Shown: piece by piece, positions 10,755-23,456 of the stretch | How the letters are laid out: each line of letters starts with the position of its first letter | Position numbering within the stretch: the first letter of the stretch is position 1 | From: Lingula anatina | Lineage: Eukaryota; Brachiopoda; Lingulata; Lingulida; Lingulidae | Reading direction: 5' to 3' | DNA: 64,000 nucleotides | Assembly: GCF_001039355.2 (NCBI RefSeq) | Contig: NW_019775236.1 | Coordinates: 6,130-70,129, forward strand | Translations under genes and position numbers: made by a program | The notes under the pieces: generated by a model | The model's input: only the letters and a program-made list of their open reading frames with translations | Told to the model about the DNA's origin: nothing | Databases searched by the model: none

Positions 10755-13700
10755 GCAATCCAGGAGCTTTGGACCAATGAGCGCCTGCTGAATGCTGTGG
10801 AGCAACTGATTGGGCCAGATATAGCAGGCCATCCTGTGTGGAATCTGCGTACAAAAACACCAAAAAATGAAGCCACAACTGTCCCATGGCACCAAGGTAC
10901 TGGTACAGACGGTTTTCATTTCAACACTATGGATCAATGGGCATTTAAAAAAAAGTGATTTGAATTAAATAGTCAGTGAAGTGGATTTTGATTGCAGACG
11001 TGGGGAAAACCTAGGACACAATGAAGGACCAAAGGACGGTCCACAAGACTACAAGTAATCAGCAGGTCCTCCCAATTCTGTGTTGGGCCTAACTAAGTAT
11101 TTTATTTCTGTTAGTATATGTGTACATGTGATAAATTATAATGTATTGTATTTTCACATATACCTTGCCAGCCCAGAGGACCTGGGATATCAAAAACCAT
11201 GCAGGTCCACTGGCATTTCAAGCAGTCACGACCAGCCATACAGGCATGCTATTTCCCCATGTCTGTGATTGTTTTTTTAATTGATTTATAAAGTTTTAAT
11301 CTTTTAAAGTAACAATAATCAGGTCAAATAATGAGAAGGATAATCAAGTTTGATATATTATAGTTATCAGTCACTGAACAACCTGTATTTTGATTTAAAA
11401 AAATCATGCTATTTACTTCATCTGTTTTTTTGGCTAGATGTTGGCTACCTGGACAACAATTCCTATGAAGTTCTGCAGCCCACTGCATGGATACCACTTT
11501 TGGACTCCAATGAAAACAATGGCTGTATGCAGGTGAGATTCCTATTGATGCAGTTAGGCTGATGCATTTACAGGATGAAAATTGTTTTCAGATGAATGGA
11601 AGAGGTGGAATTGACATTAGGTATTAAAGGAAAATATCAAAATCATGATTAAAATCACACCAAGGTTTTACCTTCAGTGCTAGACAAGAGCACACTCCCT
11701 ATTCTATGCTTCATTATAGTAGCTACCTCAAAGTTGTATTTGTTCTATGCAATAAAAGCACCACAAATGCTATCTAGAAATATATTTTTCATGATTTCAG
11801 AATAATGTATATGATAGATTGATAACTTTCGTCCATAGAAAAGATTGGGTCATTAGAGTAATTAAAGGGAAGGTAGTGGTCTTTTAACCCCCACAGTTGA
11901 CCCAACTAAATAAACAGCAGAAAACTGAAATCAATCTTTGATTCAGATAAGGCCTTAGTTGGCCACCAGGTACTTTCGAACGTCCCCCCCCCTCTCCCCT
12001 GTCACCCGACCATGGACCTACGTACAATGTAGCTTGATTATCAAAGGTCTGTCCCAATTTTTAAATCTTTGTTTTCTTATTTTTAGTTAGTAAAGGGCGG
12101 TCACAAGACTGGACGTGTGGCGGAACACGAGTGCTGTGCTGGCAACACTTGGTACACCATGTTGACAGAGGAAGAAATGGAGAAAACCCTGGGTAACTTC
12201 CCACTGAATAATTGTTTTTTCTCTCAATACTAGCATGATAAACCAGCATTTAGAATTAAAATACTAGTAGTAGAATAATGGTATTTTTATGTTACTGCCA
12301 AGAGACCAATGCCAGGAAGAAGTGGTTTACCAAAATGACTGAAGGTACTTATATAATCCAATTTAATTACACAGCAGTGAGCTGGTGTATTTTTTAAACA
12401 CAAGGCAAATAGATGTTAAATGTTCAACAACACAGAAGAAAATAATGTCTTTAATGAACTACACACGTTTATTTCAGAGGTTAACATGGCAGAGGACATT
12501 GTGTCATGTCCAGTGTCCTATGGAGGAATGTTACTGTTAAACAACATGATTCCACATAGGAGGTAGGGCGCAAGTGCTTTTATCAATACGTAATTGGTTT
12601 TTTCTAACTGGGTTTGAACTGCCCCAAACCTAACACTAGTCAACCATCACACATTTGACTTAAAAAGACTTTTAAACAAAGCCAGAACCAGTCAAAAGTA
12701 AGATCAAATGGATTGGTTTTAACATTGCTCATTAAGATAAAATATACTGGTATATGTAAATGGAAATAATTTTGTATTTATTTGCAGATATGAATCAACA
12801 GTGAATAAACCTAATAATTGCATAAAAAAAATGTAAATAAAACATGCATAAAAAGGGGCATGGTTCAACATGTATGTTCATTTTAAAGAACTGGTGCTAA
12901 CATAAAAATATTTTTGAAATTTAATAGTCATTTTGACATCAGATAAAACACATTGAAACAGCTTTCATCAGACTGCATCAATGCAAAGTTCAAGCAGATA
13001 TAACAAATTCCACATTTTCAGCCTAAACAACTATTCTGATGCTATCCGCTGGAGTCTGGACCTGCGTTGGCAGACACCACACAAATCCTGTGGTTTTTAT
13101 GGCCTGAAGGAGGGCCTACTGATGCGTTCCTCAAAGGATCCCAATGTTCAGATAGACTGGGATACTTTTCTAGGTCTGAACAGAACCAAGGAACAGCACA
13201 AGTCTGTGGGAAAGGTAACATGGTGTTGCACTCACTACTTTGCATTTGATTCAAAATTAAAGCACCTCTTAAATAATAATTTGATGTTAAATGCTTTAAC
13301 ATCGAAAGATCATGTTTTATCACATTTTAAAATATTTCTGTGGGCATTATGGCCTGCAGTGGTTATGGTAAATACTTGATCTTTTTCAGTAGGGAATATT
13401 GGTAATTTTACAGATACTGCAAATTTAGAACATTCCTATTATTAAGTGGTAGCAACAAAATTCAAAAGCAAGCTACTCTATAATTCTATCCTAAGCAGTA
13501 AAAGCACCACAAATGCTATACAGAAAAATAATTTTGTGATTCTAAAATTATGTATCTGAAGTTTGATAATTTTGCCCTGAATAGATCCAGTAATTACTGT
13601 ACAGTAACTAATATCTACTTTCGAGATTCCAAATTAAATAAAGCTGTATATTGATTTTGAGCAGTTCTCTGAAAAAAGGGTTGGCTTTAATTTTTACAAT

Positions 13701-16409
13701 CTTATAATTAAGAATGCTCAAAATTATAATAATGAAATCAAGTGTGCTGTACAGAAAGGTATATCAATATGTGCACCAAAAGTGAATGTACAGACTTGAC
13801 ATTTAATATGGAATATTTCAGTTTCGAAGGAATGTCTAGGTAAAAATGCGTTCTTTTTTCAAAAAACTCCGCTCTCATATAAGATTTGTGAATGGAGAAG
13901 TGTGTAGTCAGGTGTGTCGCTACCAATAAACTGACTTTCATGTCTGTTGCGCTGCTATATTATGTAATATGTAGTGATTTAGTTGGGTAGTGTTCCTTTA
14001 GGCTGGTCAAAGCTTGGCTTAGGCAAAGCTTGGTTCTGTCAAAAAAGTACCTATATGTCGGCAACCACTGCATAGAAGAATTTGAAATTTTGCATGCAAG
14101 CGGTCAGTTTTGCAGTGCGTAAGATGAGTCAAGTAGTGCATTACAAATTTGTTAATCTATGGCAGAATGGCGCGAAAAAGACAGACATTACCAGACAGAT
14201 CATAGCGCCAAACGGAACGGTCCCCACAGTTTTATAGAGTAACGCCTAGACTGATGCACCTACACAGATGTCACACCCAATGTATCAAAATCTTACCTAC
14301 AGGGTACAGGACCCACTGTCTTTCGGGATACGCTGCTGCAACTAAACAAAAAACACTTAGTCCGTTCAGAACGAGGGGTAAATTGCCACCAAAATGCGTT
14401 TTTCAAAGCCCTTAGCGAACACCAAACTGGTTTTAGCAGGCAAGAACACCAAATGACCTCCGAGGCACCCACTGTAAACAGCAAAACATCGTCGTCTGTT
14501 TCTCTAATGAATTGGGGGCCATGGCCGTTTCTGGGTAGAACACTGAAACTGCGTGGCTTTCTTTATTGAGGTCAGATTTCACCTGTACCGCCCAATTAGT
14601 CAAAACAGAGTTTACAGTTATCCAGAAGAGNNNNNNNNNNNNNNNNNNNNNNNNNNNNNNNNNNNNNNNNNNNNNNNNNNNNNNNNNNNNNNNNNNNNNN
14701 NNNNNNNNNNNNNNNNNNNNNNNNNNNNNNNNNNNNNNNNNNNNNNNNNNNNNNNNNNNNNNNNNNNNNNNNNNNNNNNNNNNNNNNNNNNNNNNNNNNN
14801 NNNNNNNNNNNNNNNNNNNNNNNNNNNNNNNNNNNNNNNNNNNNNNNNNNNNNNNNNNNNNNNNNNNNNNNNNNNNNNNNNNNNNNNNNNNNNNNNNNNN
14901 NNNNNNNNNNNNNNNNNNNNNNNNNNNNNNNNNNNNNNNNNNNNNNNNNNNNNNNNNNNNNNNNNNNNNNNNNNNNNNNNNNNNNNNNNNNNNNNNNNNN
15001 NNNNNNNNNNNNNNNNNNNNNNNNNNNNNNNNNNNNNNNNNNNNNNNNNNNNNNNNNNNNNNNNNNNNNNNNNNNNNNNNNNNNNNNNNNNNNNNNNNNN
15101 NNNNNNNNNNNNNNNNNNNNNNNNNNNNNNNNNNNNNNNNNNNNNNNNNNNNNNNNNNNNNNNNNNNNNNNNNNNNNNNNNNNNNNNNNNNNNNNNNNNN
15201 NNNNNNNNNNNNNNNNNNNNNNNNNNNNNNNNNNNNNNNNNNNNNNNNNNNNNNNNNNNNNNNNNNNNNNNNNNNNNNNNNNNNNNNNNNNNNNNNNNNN
15301 NNNNNNNNNNNNNNNNNNNNNNNNNNNNNNNNNNNNNNNNNNNNNNNNNNNNNNNNNNNNNNNNNNNNNNNNNNNNNNCACCTTAGGAACGATTTTAGGT
15401 TGCACGGTGAGGTTGCCGGTTCACACAGAGCACTTTTAATAGCAGATAACTTACAGAACCAAGGGAATGAGCAGCTACCCTGGTCATCAAAATCGCCACA
15501 TTTGAACCACATAGACAATATTTCGGTAGGCCATTACTCGCCGAATCAACTGCCTACATGTCCTACAACAAAACTGGACCAAATTGGACAATTTTAGACC
15601 GATGCCTAGAATATTATTCCCGATTGAACTCTAAAAACCTACCCCAAGGAATGCCTTGCCGCCCGAGAGAGCTGGCAACAGCCAGAAGAGGCCAGGCGTA
15701 ACAGCCACCATTCTTGTGACTAGCAATTGACATGAGGGTCTTTTATGGAGCGTATAACTATTTTACAGAAGATAATTTGGAAAATATGGAGATCCAAAAT
15801 ATCTCTTTTAGTGGAAGTCGTATGGCATAGAATAGGCAATGTGTTTTTGTTTGCTTCTCTGGCGAATTCCATTAATGAACTGATGTCCCAATGACATCAA
15901 AGCGATAATTTAAAGTTATTAAAACACGATTTTAATCCTTATTTTTATTTATCAGTCAGCAAAATAGGAAAAAAACGATACAAAATTACTTGGAAAAAAA
16001 TATTCCATATTAAATGTCAAGTCTGTATATTTTATGACAATGTTGTATTGTTCTATTCATGGACTTCTGCAAAAATTTGGTTATTCTACTTAAATGTGCA
16101 AGACATGCATTTTAATTTGTCAGAATAAACAGGAGTATGTCTTCAAAATAGCAATCTTGAACATGTAAACATGTGGAACGGTTTCCAACTTTAATATAAG
16201 GCTTTGTGTTATGCAATGCATGTTGTTGCTTACGACTCTCACATTTGAACTGTCTATATACATATCTTTAGGAAATGGATGATTTTGACACCACCATTGT
16301 GGGGCCTTGGATGAAGAAATGGAAGATAGTACATCACAACCGTCACACCAAAAACATATCTGAGGAAACTTTATCATCTTGGCACAATCATAGGCCAATC
16401 AAAGCTTAA
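10755..16409 (+). CDS. Phytanoyl-CoA dioxygenase (PhyH) family protein, 5' end not found
   Basis: An Fe(II)/2-oxoglutarate-dependent oxygenase of the PhyH family; such enzymes hydroxylate fatty acyl-CoAs or other small substrates. The substrate here cannot be told. Six exons were read: 10755-10896, 11438-11532, 12087-12192, 12478-12562, 13022-13214 and 16272-16409. All have GT-AG borders and matching phases (1,0,1,2,0), joining to 252 residues. The iron-binding HxD is made across the first intron (VPWHQ then DVGYLD). The distal histidine lies in NNMIPHR next to SLNNYSD, and the 2-oxoglutarate arginine is likely in IRWSLDLRWQ. TAWIPLLD and LVKGGHKTG are typical of the family. The protein ends HRPIKA. 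Family members usually have some tens more residues before this point, so an N-terminal exon is missing or unrecognised. The last intron contains a Tc1-type relic and an assembly gap. Confidence 0.85.
11750..11850 (+). repeat. Intronic repeat shared with 13495-13590
   Basis: The phrase AAAAGCACCACAAATGCTAT and the following ~80 bases recur, diverged, at about 13498-13590 in another intron of the same gene. I see no ends or coding capacity. Confidence 0.65.
14160..15680 (+). mobile_element. Decayed Tc1/mariner-like transposon, interrupted by a gap
   Basis: After the gap, the plus strand reads ADNLQNQG, then LPWSSKSPHLNHIDNI. This matches the end of the Tc1-family DDE domain, where the usual form is LPWPAxSPDLNPIEHxWD. 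Further broken similarity continues to about 15680 (CRPRELATARRG). The region before the gap (from about 14165, MARKRQTLPDRS) could be the 5' part, but it carries many stops and the match is weak. The D residues of the catalytic triad would lie in the gap. Nested in the last intron of the dioxygenase gene and inactive as written. Terminal inverted repeats were not found. Confidence 0.6.
14631..15378. other. Assembly gap (748 N)
   Basis: A continuous run of N. Open frames that cross it are artefacts. Confidence 0.99.
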
Positions 16410-18203
16410 GTTACTGTGAACCAATCTAAAAATGGTAAAAAATACAGTAAAAAATGATGATTAGTCAGAACTTCCACTGTAAAGTGAGCCCCTGTAATTT
16501 TTATCAGTCTAAGCAAAATAATTAATAGCCTTATATTTCAAAATTGGATAATAGCTACTCTTAGTTTACATTCAGACAATTTTTACATCGAGTGCTATAC
16601 TCGAGGGATGTCCTTAGTATTTTTTGTACCCTTTCTGTATAAACCATATATATTAATATATGTTGGTTTTAATAGGTATGGATGCTATTTTAAAAGTATT
16701 ATGTACAATACTATAAGGGTATAGTATATTGACTTTTACCTACATGGTATGGCATAATTTATTTTACAGAGATAATACAAGGCTAATATAATGGTCACAA
16801 TATAATAATAATAATAATAATACATAAATATAACTTGAATTATGCCAAACATTCCCTCATATTGATGGACTACCCTGTATCATCATGATTTCAAAGCAAA
16901 ATTTATTTAGTTTAACAATTAAGGTGACTAAGGATGCTTTTTGTCTTAAGTAATGTACACGTAATCTTATAGGCCTATAAACAACCAAATTAGTTTTTGT
17001 TATTTAATAATTTGGGTGCCAAAACATGCTTTCTATATTGTGTACATGCAGTATTTTTATAAACGATCATAAAAATAATTAAGATTTTGGAACAGAATGA
17101 ACCAAAAGAATTGGCAACATTGTAAGGGTTTGAAATGTATTTTACTGGGCCCCATAGATACCATATTGTAGTATATGGTTATGGTATAAGTTCACAAGTT
17201 CTTGCTCTATGAGCAATTTTATTTGTAATTTCAATTCATTAAAAAATTGATACAGTTCTTTAACATACCATTATGTACTGGGCTGAAGAATATATTGGAC
17301 AACAGGATTGCAAAGCACAAAATGTGCCAATAGCTTTTATGGAAAAAAACATTCTGCTTTTTCACTAGGCAACTGGTCTTAGCTAGTTTCAAGTAAAACT
17401 GTACCATCTTAAGGCAATAAACTTTCATTACTACAGCAAAAAATACAGTGTTTTAAAACAATTATAATTTGGCTATTATAGGGCAATAAATACTTCTACA
17501 AACCACAGAAAGAGCAAAATCTTGAGAAATAACTTGAAAAGAACATTGATTAGGTAAATAAATATGCAGAAAACCAACCTCTTTATTTAAAAATAAATAT
17601 ATGTATGACATATAAATACATAGTGACACATTTACTTGCTTCTAATGGGCCTTTTGAGAAATAGTATACATTGGTTATAGACAATCAAATATTGAAGCTA
17701 TAAAATACAAATCTAGAACAGGTTACTCATGTAATCCAAAACAAAAAAATAAATGCTATTGTATGTCTGGAATTGTACCAAATGAAACCAACTCATCAAA
17801 ATTGAATTAAAACAAAAATTTGGTTAGGAGTATTTCCATACTTTATTTTTTACAAATTAAAGACTACGGTACCCAAAAAGGTAGTCTGAGTAAAATACGT
17901 AAATGTGGGTGCAGTGTAGTGTCTGTTACAAATGTCTTACATAGTCAAATTTGTTAATAGCTTTATTTTACAAAGTTTAAAGTTCTATGAATTTTACTAA
18001 TGTAGCTTTGGAAGTTATTTCCAGAAGCTTGATATAAATGGTGTATTTGAGATATTTGGTCTTGAAATATGCTGTTTGAGAATCGATGTGTAAAGCATGA
18101 CGTTGAACTTTAAGTTCTTGTAAAGAACTGAGATATATTGAGAATGTTTGTTCTACTGCAAACCACAGTTACAGTGTGTTGTTGCGTATACAAGAATTAT
18201 GTA
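16410..18203. other. 3' region between dioxygenase and COX16-like genes
   Basis: Very AT-rich. It probably holds the 3' UTRs of the dioxygenase (plus) and of the COX16-like gene (minus), which converge here. An (ATA)n tract lies at 16800-16823. No exon was found. Confidence 0.6.
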
Positions 18204-19255
18204 TCAGCTTTCTGAGTTTGTATCAGCTTCCCAACCTTCAGGTCTTTTTACCCGCTTCATAGTGTAATCATTAGATTTTTGGCTCACGTTCTCTGACAAT
18301 CTCTGAAAACAAGAAAATGGTATGTTTAGAAAAAAGAAAGAACTTTTTTTAAATCAAGTAATCTGTTAAATATATATAAATGATATAAAGACTCAGTGCA
18401 GGTAAAAAGCACAAGGGGATATTTCCTTTTTAATCTAGACTTTCTGAGAATCAGACTTTAGACACCTGAAGATTTTGGATTTTTTGTCACAGATAAGGTA
18501 ATTTCTTGTCAGATTCATACAAAGTATAAAATGAACATATCCATTATTTGAATATACATTCATCCACTTAGATAATGCAGAAATAAACCTTGTTATGTAA
18601 TAAGATGCTGCCACATAAATAATAGCTTGAGGGGAATTTGCTTATTAGAGCTGATGACATAAAAGCAGCATTTTTGTAATGAAAATTGTGAACCTGAACT
18701 GTTATCACTAATCATCGGCATTTTAATGCCTTTTTAATCACAACTACAATGTATAAATATTACAGATTGTTGCCATGGAACCTTTTTGAAATGTTTACTT
18801 CTGATTTTACCAGGAGAGGCAAAATGGTGCCTTTCTTTGATAGAACATCCCTGTATGGGGCTCATATTTCATAAACAAAAAAATTTTAAAGCAAATGCTG
18901 GCAATGAATTGCATGCCTGAGTTGTCAACAATGGATACAAATTTTCATGATGACATTTGCTGAAGTTACATTGTACATTGCAAATACATCACTATCTTAC
19001 GCCAAATAACAAAGCAGCTACCCAGCCAGCACACAAATATGGGGCCCAGATGAGTAGGTGGTGGGTTTATTGGGCAGATCTGGGCAGAGGTGATCTTATC
19101 TGGGTTCCTGATAGGCCTCATATGGGCTAGCCTATTTCATAAGTAATTTACATAAAGTAAATGGAGAAACAAAAGCTATTTTGACCAACTCAGGACATTT
19201 TAACAAATCTATCTTAATTATGGTCATAAAAAATTTGTATTAATGCGAGGGCTTG

Positions 19256-19312
<57 letters not shown>

Positions 19313-21434
19313 GATTTATTTCACTTAGCAAAACTTAATTTCAAACCATGTTACAACCAGAATAAAACTAAATGAGCTTTAGATCAAATGGGCTTAAAAA
19401 ATCTTTGGAATTTTTTATTTCTTTCCCTGATTGTATTTTTACAAATTTTCCAGATTTCACCGATTAAAATGTTCTTATTTCAATGCCACCAACTCTAACA
19501 AAAAAGTATCACTAACAGTTATATTTACCCACTGTGTACCATAAACAAGCAACTCAAACCTTATTATCTTTAAAAAGAGTCATATTCCTTCCTTCTCTGT
19601 AACACCAACATCTTACTCAGGTAACTTCAATGACACATTCAACAGCAATATGCCCACCTGAAAAAATTCACTCTCCTCTTCCTCCTCCTCTTTTTCCTTC
19701 ACTTCAGTTTTATTCATCACTCTTAACTTCTGGAGGACCACATGTTGTATTTGCTGCAAAAAAAAAAAAAATATATATATATATATATAATTGTCAAGTC
19801 CTTAAATCTTTATTGTTCTAGTAAAACTTGGAAAATTTTACAGAATGATGAATACAGTACAGTAGGAACATCTGTGGTACTGTTTATTCAGGAGACCATG
19901 GTGACAGTGACTCAATGAAAAAAAATCTGTAGCTGTCTCCTCATGGAACCAGCTGCACGATGACTGGCGATCTTAATCAATATACAAATAGATCTTCATT
20001 GTCAATGGCTATGGATATAAAAAATTAACTGAGTTTTACCAGCAAATATTTCTCTATAGCTATTGATACATGAAACTATGTGCTTATTGAAAAACCATAG
20101 TTAAAGAAACTGTTTACATTATCTCTGGTCTTTATCAAAATTTGACTGTATGAATAGCAGTAACTACTTTCCTTTTTTTGTCCGAAGTGAGAGTGGGGCA
20201 CAGTCTTGGGAAGTTTGAGTACATATCCTTAAACACTTTTAACATGTAAATATTAACCTTAGATAACAAGTATGATTACTCTCAAACACCATGCATAAAA
20301 GAGATACAGCGTATCAATCCTAGAAATGCTCCTTACTGTTGCACTAAGTTTCCTACATTAGGGCCCTCATTCACAGTTTCTGTTGCGTGTTATTTGTGCA
20401 AATATTAGAAGGGGTGTCAATGCATTAAACTTTGCCAACCTTACCGGTTTCTGTTTTTTTCCTTTTTCCATGTCATCAGTCCGAAATCTCTTCTGAGTGA
20501 ATAAAGTCATCACATATGATCCAACTGTTAATCCTCCCTAGAAATTTCAAGTAAATATCTTTCTGAATAAGCAATTACATTATTCCTACATATTACACCA
20601 TATTTTATAAATAGAAGTTAGAGAGCCTTTAAATGTAAAAACATTTCTGTGCTCAATAAATTATTGTAAAATAGGGGGCGTCTCGATAGTCCGAAGGTTC
20701 ATTGGTCCGAGGGTTCATTGGTCCGAAAAGTGGTAACATTTTTATCGATTTTTTAATCAAGGGTTCATTGGTCCGAAGGTTCTATAGTGAACATTCGGAC
20801 CAATGAACCTTCGGACTATTGAACCTTCGGACTATCGCTACGGCCCCGTAAAATAATATGTATTCTGGAGATTTTCAAGTACTTTGCACATAATCAATGT
20901 AATTTATATTATGATTTGAAATTACTGGGTACTGTACTGTACTACATAATGATAATACGGTACCCTCCACCTGGGGTCATCACAGTCTTCTCCAGTACAG
21001 TACAAATTTGGACAAATGGCTTCTGTCCAATTCTTGGTTGGATAAAGATACTTAATTACTTACTCACTCAGTCCTGTTTAGAGACTAGTCTCACTAGAGT
21101 ATAGTGCTTAGAGGGTAATGACTAGCATACAAAACAAGCAGATGGATATTACCTAACTTACAGCTGGTTGATTTTGCAATTACAGGAGTGTGCGGGTTGA
21201 GATGAGAATTGAAAGGGATCATAAAAATTTGAGAGCTCCCGCATCGCGGCTAGTTTGGAAACTTTTCTTCAATTTGAAGCCTTTTCCTTTCAAGCACTGC
21301 GTATGTCAATAGGAATGCTAACGCATGAATTTTGTGCTAGTAGTAGTACCTACCAAAAACAACGAGCCAAACCAAAAGTTTTTATTTCTCAACATGTATT
21401 TTATTCGCCAGAGCATCGATGGATAGTCGTCCAT
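18204..21434 (-). CDS. COX16: COX16-like cytochrome c oxidase assembly protein
   Basis: Four short minus-strand exons with clean GT-AG borders, all in phase 0: 21434-21354, 20537-20445, 19753-19658 and 18302-18204. They join to a 122-residue protein. A hydrophobic segment (about residues 19-40) follows LRNKN and is followed by LFTQKRF. An acidic, charged middle (KEKEEEEEESEFFQ) comes next, and the C-terminus contains YTMKRVKRPEGWE. This order (one membrane span, FTQxR, a charged helix, then a KRVxRPEG ending) matches the Cox16 family. Family members sit in the mitochondrial inner membrane and help put copper-containing COX2 into complex IV. Human COX16 is 106 residues, close to this size. The start ATG (21434) lies 386 bases from the TMA16 ATG on the other strand, suggesting a shared promoter. 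The assignment rests on motif recall, with no alignment made. Confidence 0.65.
19256..19310. repeat. (TA)n microsatellite
   Basis: Pure TA dinucleotides within the last intron of the COX16-like gene. A second short TA tract with a poly-A start lies at 19757-19789. Confidence 0.95.
20666..20855. mobile_element. Foldback MITE with exact 8-bp target duplication
   Basis: The element body is 20674-20847. The left end is GGGGGCGTCTCGATAGTCCG; the right end, read on the other strand, is GGGGCCGTAGCGATAGTCCG. The interior is built from repeats of GTCCGAAGGTTCATTGG in both directions. The direct repeat GTAAAATA flanks it exactly at 20666-20673 and 20848-20855. Eight-base duplications are typical of hAT elements. 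It is non-coding, and it sits in the first intron of the COX16-like gene. Confidence 0.85.
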
Positions 21435-21820
21435 GTCACTTCTGTAAGGGAATGTCCCTCCGTAAATAGGCTATTCTTTGAATCTAGCTAATTTGTTTCA
21501 TTAAAGCGCTAGTGTCTGTGTGTTGGTCGTTTCTCTACGACCTTCACACGAAATTGGGTCATTCAAGACAGACTAATTTGAAGTTTATTCGTTTCCATTT
21601 TTAACGCCTATTTCTATCTATAGATGATGAAAAAATATAATTGTGTGTTTTGCAGCTAAAATCCGCTAAAATATCCCTTCGTTATTCTCTTATGTCACAC
21701 AAAGATGCACAGCTGTACGAGCTGGTTCAATGTGTTAGTTGAGAAAACCGGAACATCAATCGCGCTCTTCTCTACTGCAGTGGGAATCAACACCCGAACG
21801 CACGTGTGAGGCTAACAGGC
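21435..21820. promoter_or_regulatory. Likely shared promoter of COX16-like gene and TMA16
   Basis: A 386-base gap separates the two divergent start codons. Both genes are housekeeping, so a bidirectional promoter is a reasonable inference. No TATA box stands out. The 5' UTRs of both genes must lie here. Confidence 0.5.
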
Positions 21821-23027
21821 ATGGTATGGTCCAGTTTAGTTCATTTGAAGTATTCTTACGGTTTTTACGTTCTTTTTGTTATTCAGGGAAGTGGTGAAGC
21901 TATTGACTTTGAATCTGTTGTGCGGGAAAAGTAATTGATTCAAAACAATGAAAACTGTAAATGAAGCAAAGGCTAAAGTAATAAAGACAAAATCTTTTCT
22001 CTCTGGAGTGAATGATTTGAGTTCAGTGTTACTTGTACATAGTTAAGCTTGCATAAAGAGTATGGTTGTATGTTTCTTTTCCTCAGCCTAAGGCACCAAA
22101 GGCCAATATCCCAGGGCGCCAGAAACCCATCCACCCTCAAAGCAGGAAGGCAGCCCAGTTGGCCAGGCAAGCAAACCACGAACAGAGAGTTCACCGGGCT
22201 CATGGAGACCAGGCTACCAAACTGGAGGTCCTGGGAAACAAGCTACTGTGGTTCAAAGAGAACGTGGATCTCCAGAAGAAAGTGTACTCCAAGCTGGAAC
22301 TTTGTTTGCTGGTTGAAGAGTATGTGGGGTTATTTTATTTTATAATTTTTATAGTTTAAATGTTGTTTATGCCTTTACAATTTATACTGCACTTGTCAAG
22401 TAGGATATGATGTGTGATGGAGTTAAATTCATGTGATGCATGCACTTTTGCTCAGGGAATAAGTTTGCCTGTATTCATAGAATGGTATTTTATTTTGTCT
22501 CTGCAGATATCTTCATAGATTTGATGAGGAAATGGAACAGATAGAGCTTATCAAGAATAGTCTTAAAACTCGTCAAGGGGGACAGCACATGTCAAGGGAG
22601 ACTGCTATCAAGACAACTCTTGAGAGAGATAGGAGAGAGTATGAAGAAATGGGTATTGGTATGTATAGGGCATAGATAAACTTAATCACAACAGTTTTTG
22701 GGTAACTATCTCTATAGGTTTCATTTTGATGTATAAAATTTTAATTACATTGCCATTGGGGGAATTCCAAGCTAAAATTCACTTGGTTATTGTAGTTGTT
22801 CTTAACAAAGGTAAATTTTACTATGCGTGTTTGTGTCTGTCATAAGAGTAATATCATACAGGAAAGACTGTGCTGTGAGTTAATAGTCCTGGAATGATTT
22901 ATCTTTTTTCTCTTTTTTTACTCAAAGGACATAATATAAATGTGTATGGTATACATTCGGTGGAATTTTACTTATTATTTACAGAAGTGCCAGATATCTT
23001 GAATGGAAAGAGACTGAAATATTTCAG
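21821..23027 (+). CDS. TMA16: TMA16 (translation machinery-associated 16), 3' end missing
   Basis: A ribosome-biogenesis factor that binds pre-60S particles. The first coding exon carries only the start codon: ATG 21821-21823 is followed directly by a GTATGG donor. Exons 2-4 are 22087-22319, 22507-22658 and 22985-23027; phases match throughout. The joined protein begins MPKAPKANIPGRQK, has IHPQSRKAAQLARQA, LLWFKENVD, RFDEEMEQIEL and SRETAIKTTLERDRR, and reaches EVPDILNGKRLKYF. All of these are hallmarks of TMA16. The 143 codons read correspond to about the first 70 percent of the roughly 200-residue human protein. The next exon, expected to start near the family's EWDFDxKKLP, was not found: the following intron runs straight into a hAT-like element. 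Confidence 0.9.
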
Positions 23028-23342
23028 GTGAGTTAATTTGATATTCTAAAAGATGCATTTACCGTGAATAGTATGTACACAGTGTTCATTCTAGGATGCG
23101 CCCTTGCGTCATTGACGCAGAAAAAATGTGGTTGACGCAAGTCGTAGAGTGAGCTGCGCCAACAAAATTCAAGAGAATTAACAGCAGCGCATTTTGGTGT
23201 TCTAAACGCGCCCTACAATTCAGCAAATTCACGGCCGAAGTTTGATTGTTTACTCGACTTCTCTTGACATCAAGATTTAATGTTAGACGTAACGAAGATA
23301 TTCTTTACTCGTCGCAGTTTTAACAAAGATCTTAATTTATGC

Positions 23343-23366
23343 TGACGTCATGCGCTTTATGCAAAT
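23343..23366 (+). promoter_or_regulatory. CRE plus octamer pair in the hAT-like element
   Basis: A perfect CRE, TGACGTCA (23343-23350), and a perfect POU octamer, ATGCAAAT (23359-23366), lie 8 bases apart, about 90 bases before the start codon of the zinc-finger ORF. They may be the element's own promoter. This is inferred from motifs only. Confidence 0.45.
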
Positions 23367-23456
23367 CAGTGGTGATCGCCCCCTCCTTTCTTGAATCCCT
23401 GATAGGCTGAGATTAATTGTCCATGTAGGTCAACTTGATCAACCCGTACATTGTGC

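Noticed and set aside
14433-15597. Long open frames across the gap on both strands
   Set aside because: They exist only because N has no stop codons.
19022-19130. CAGCACACAAATATGGGGCCCAG-type word followed by further GGGC words
   Set aside because: Resembles a short repeat family, but no ends or second copy are visible in this window.
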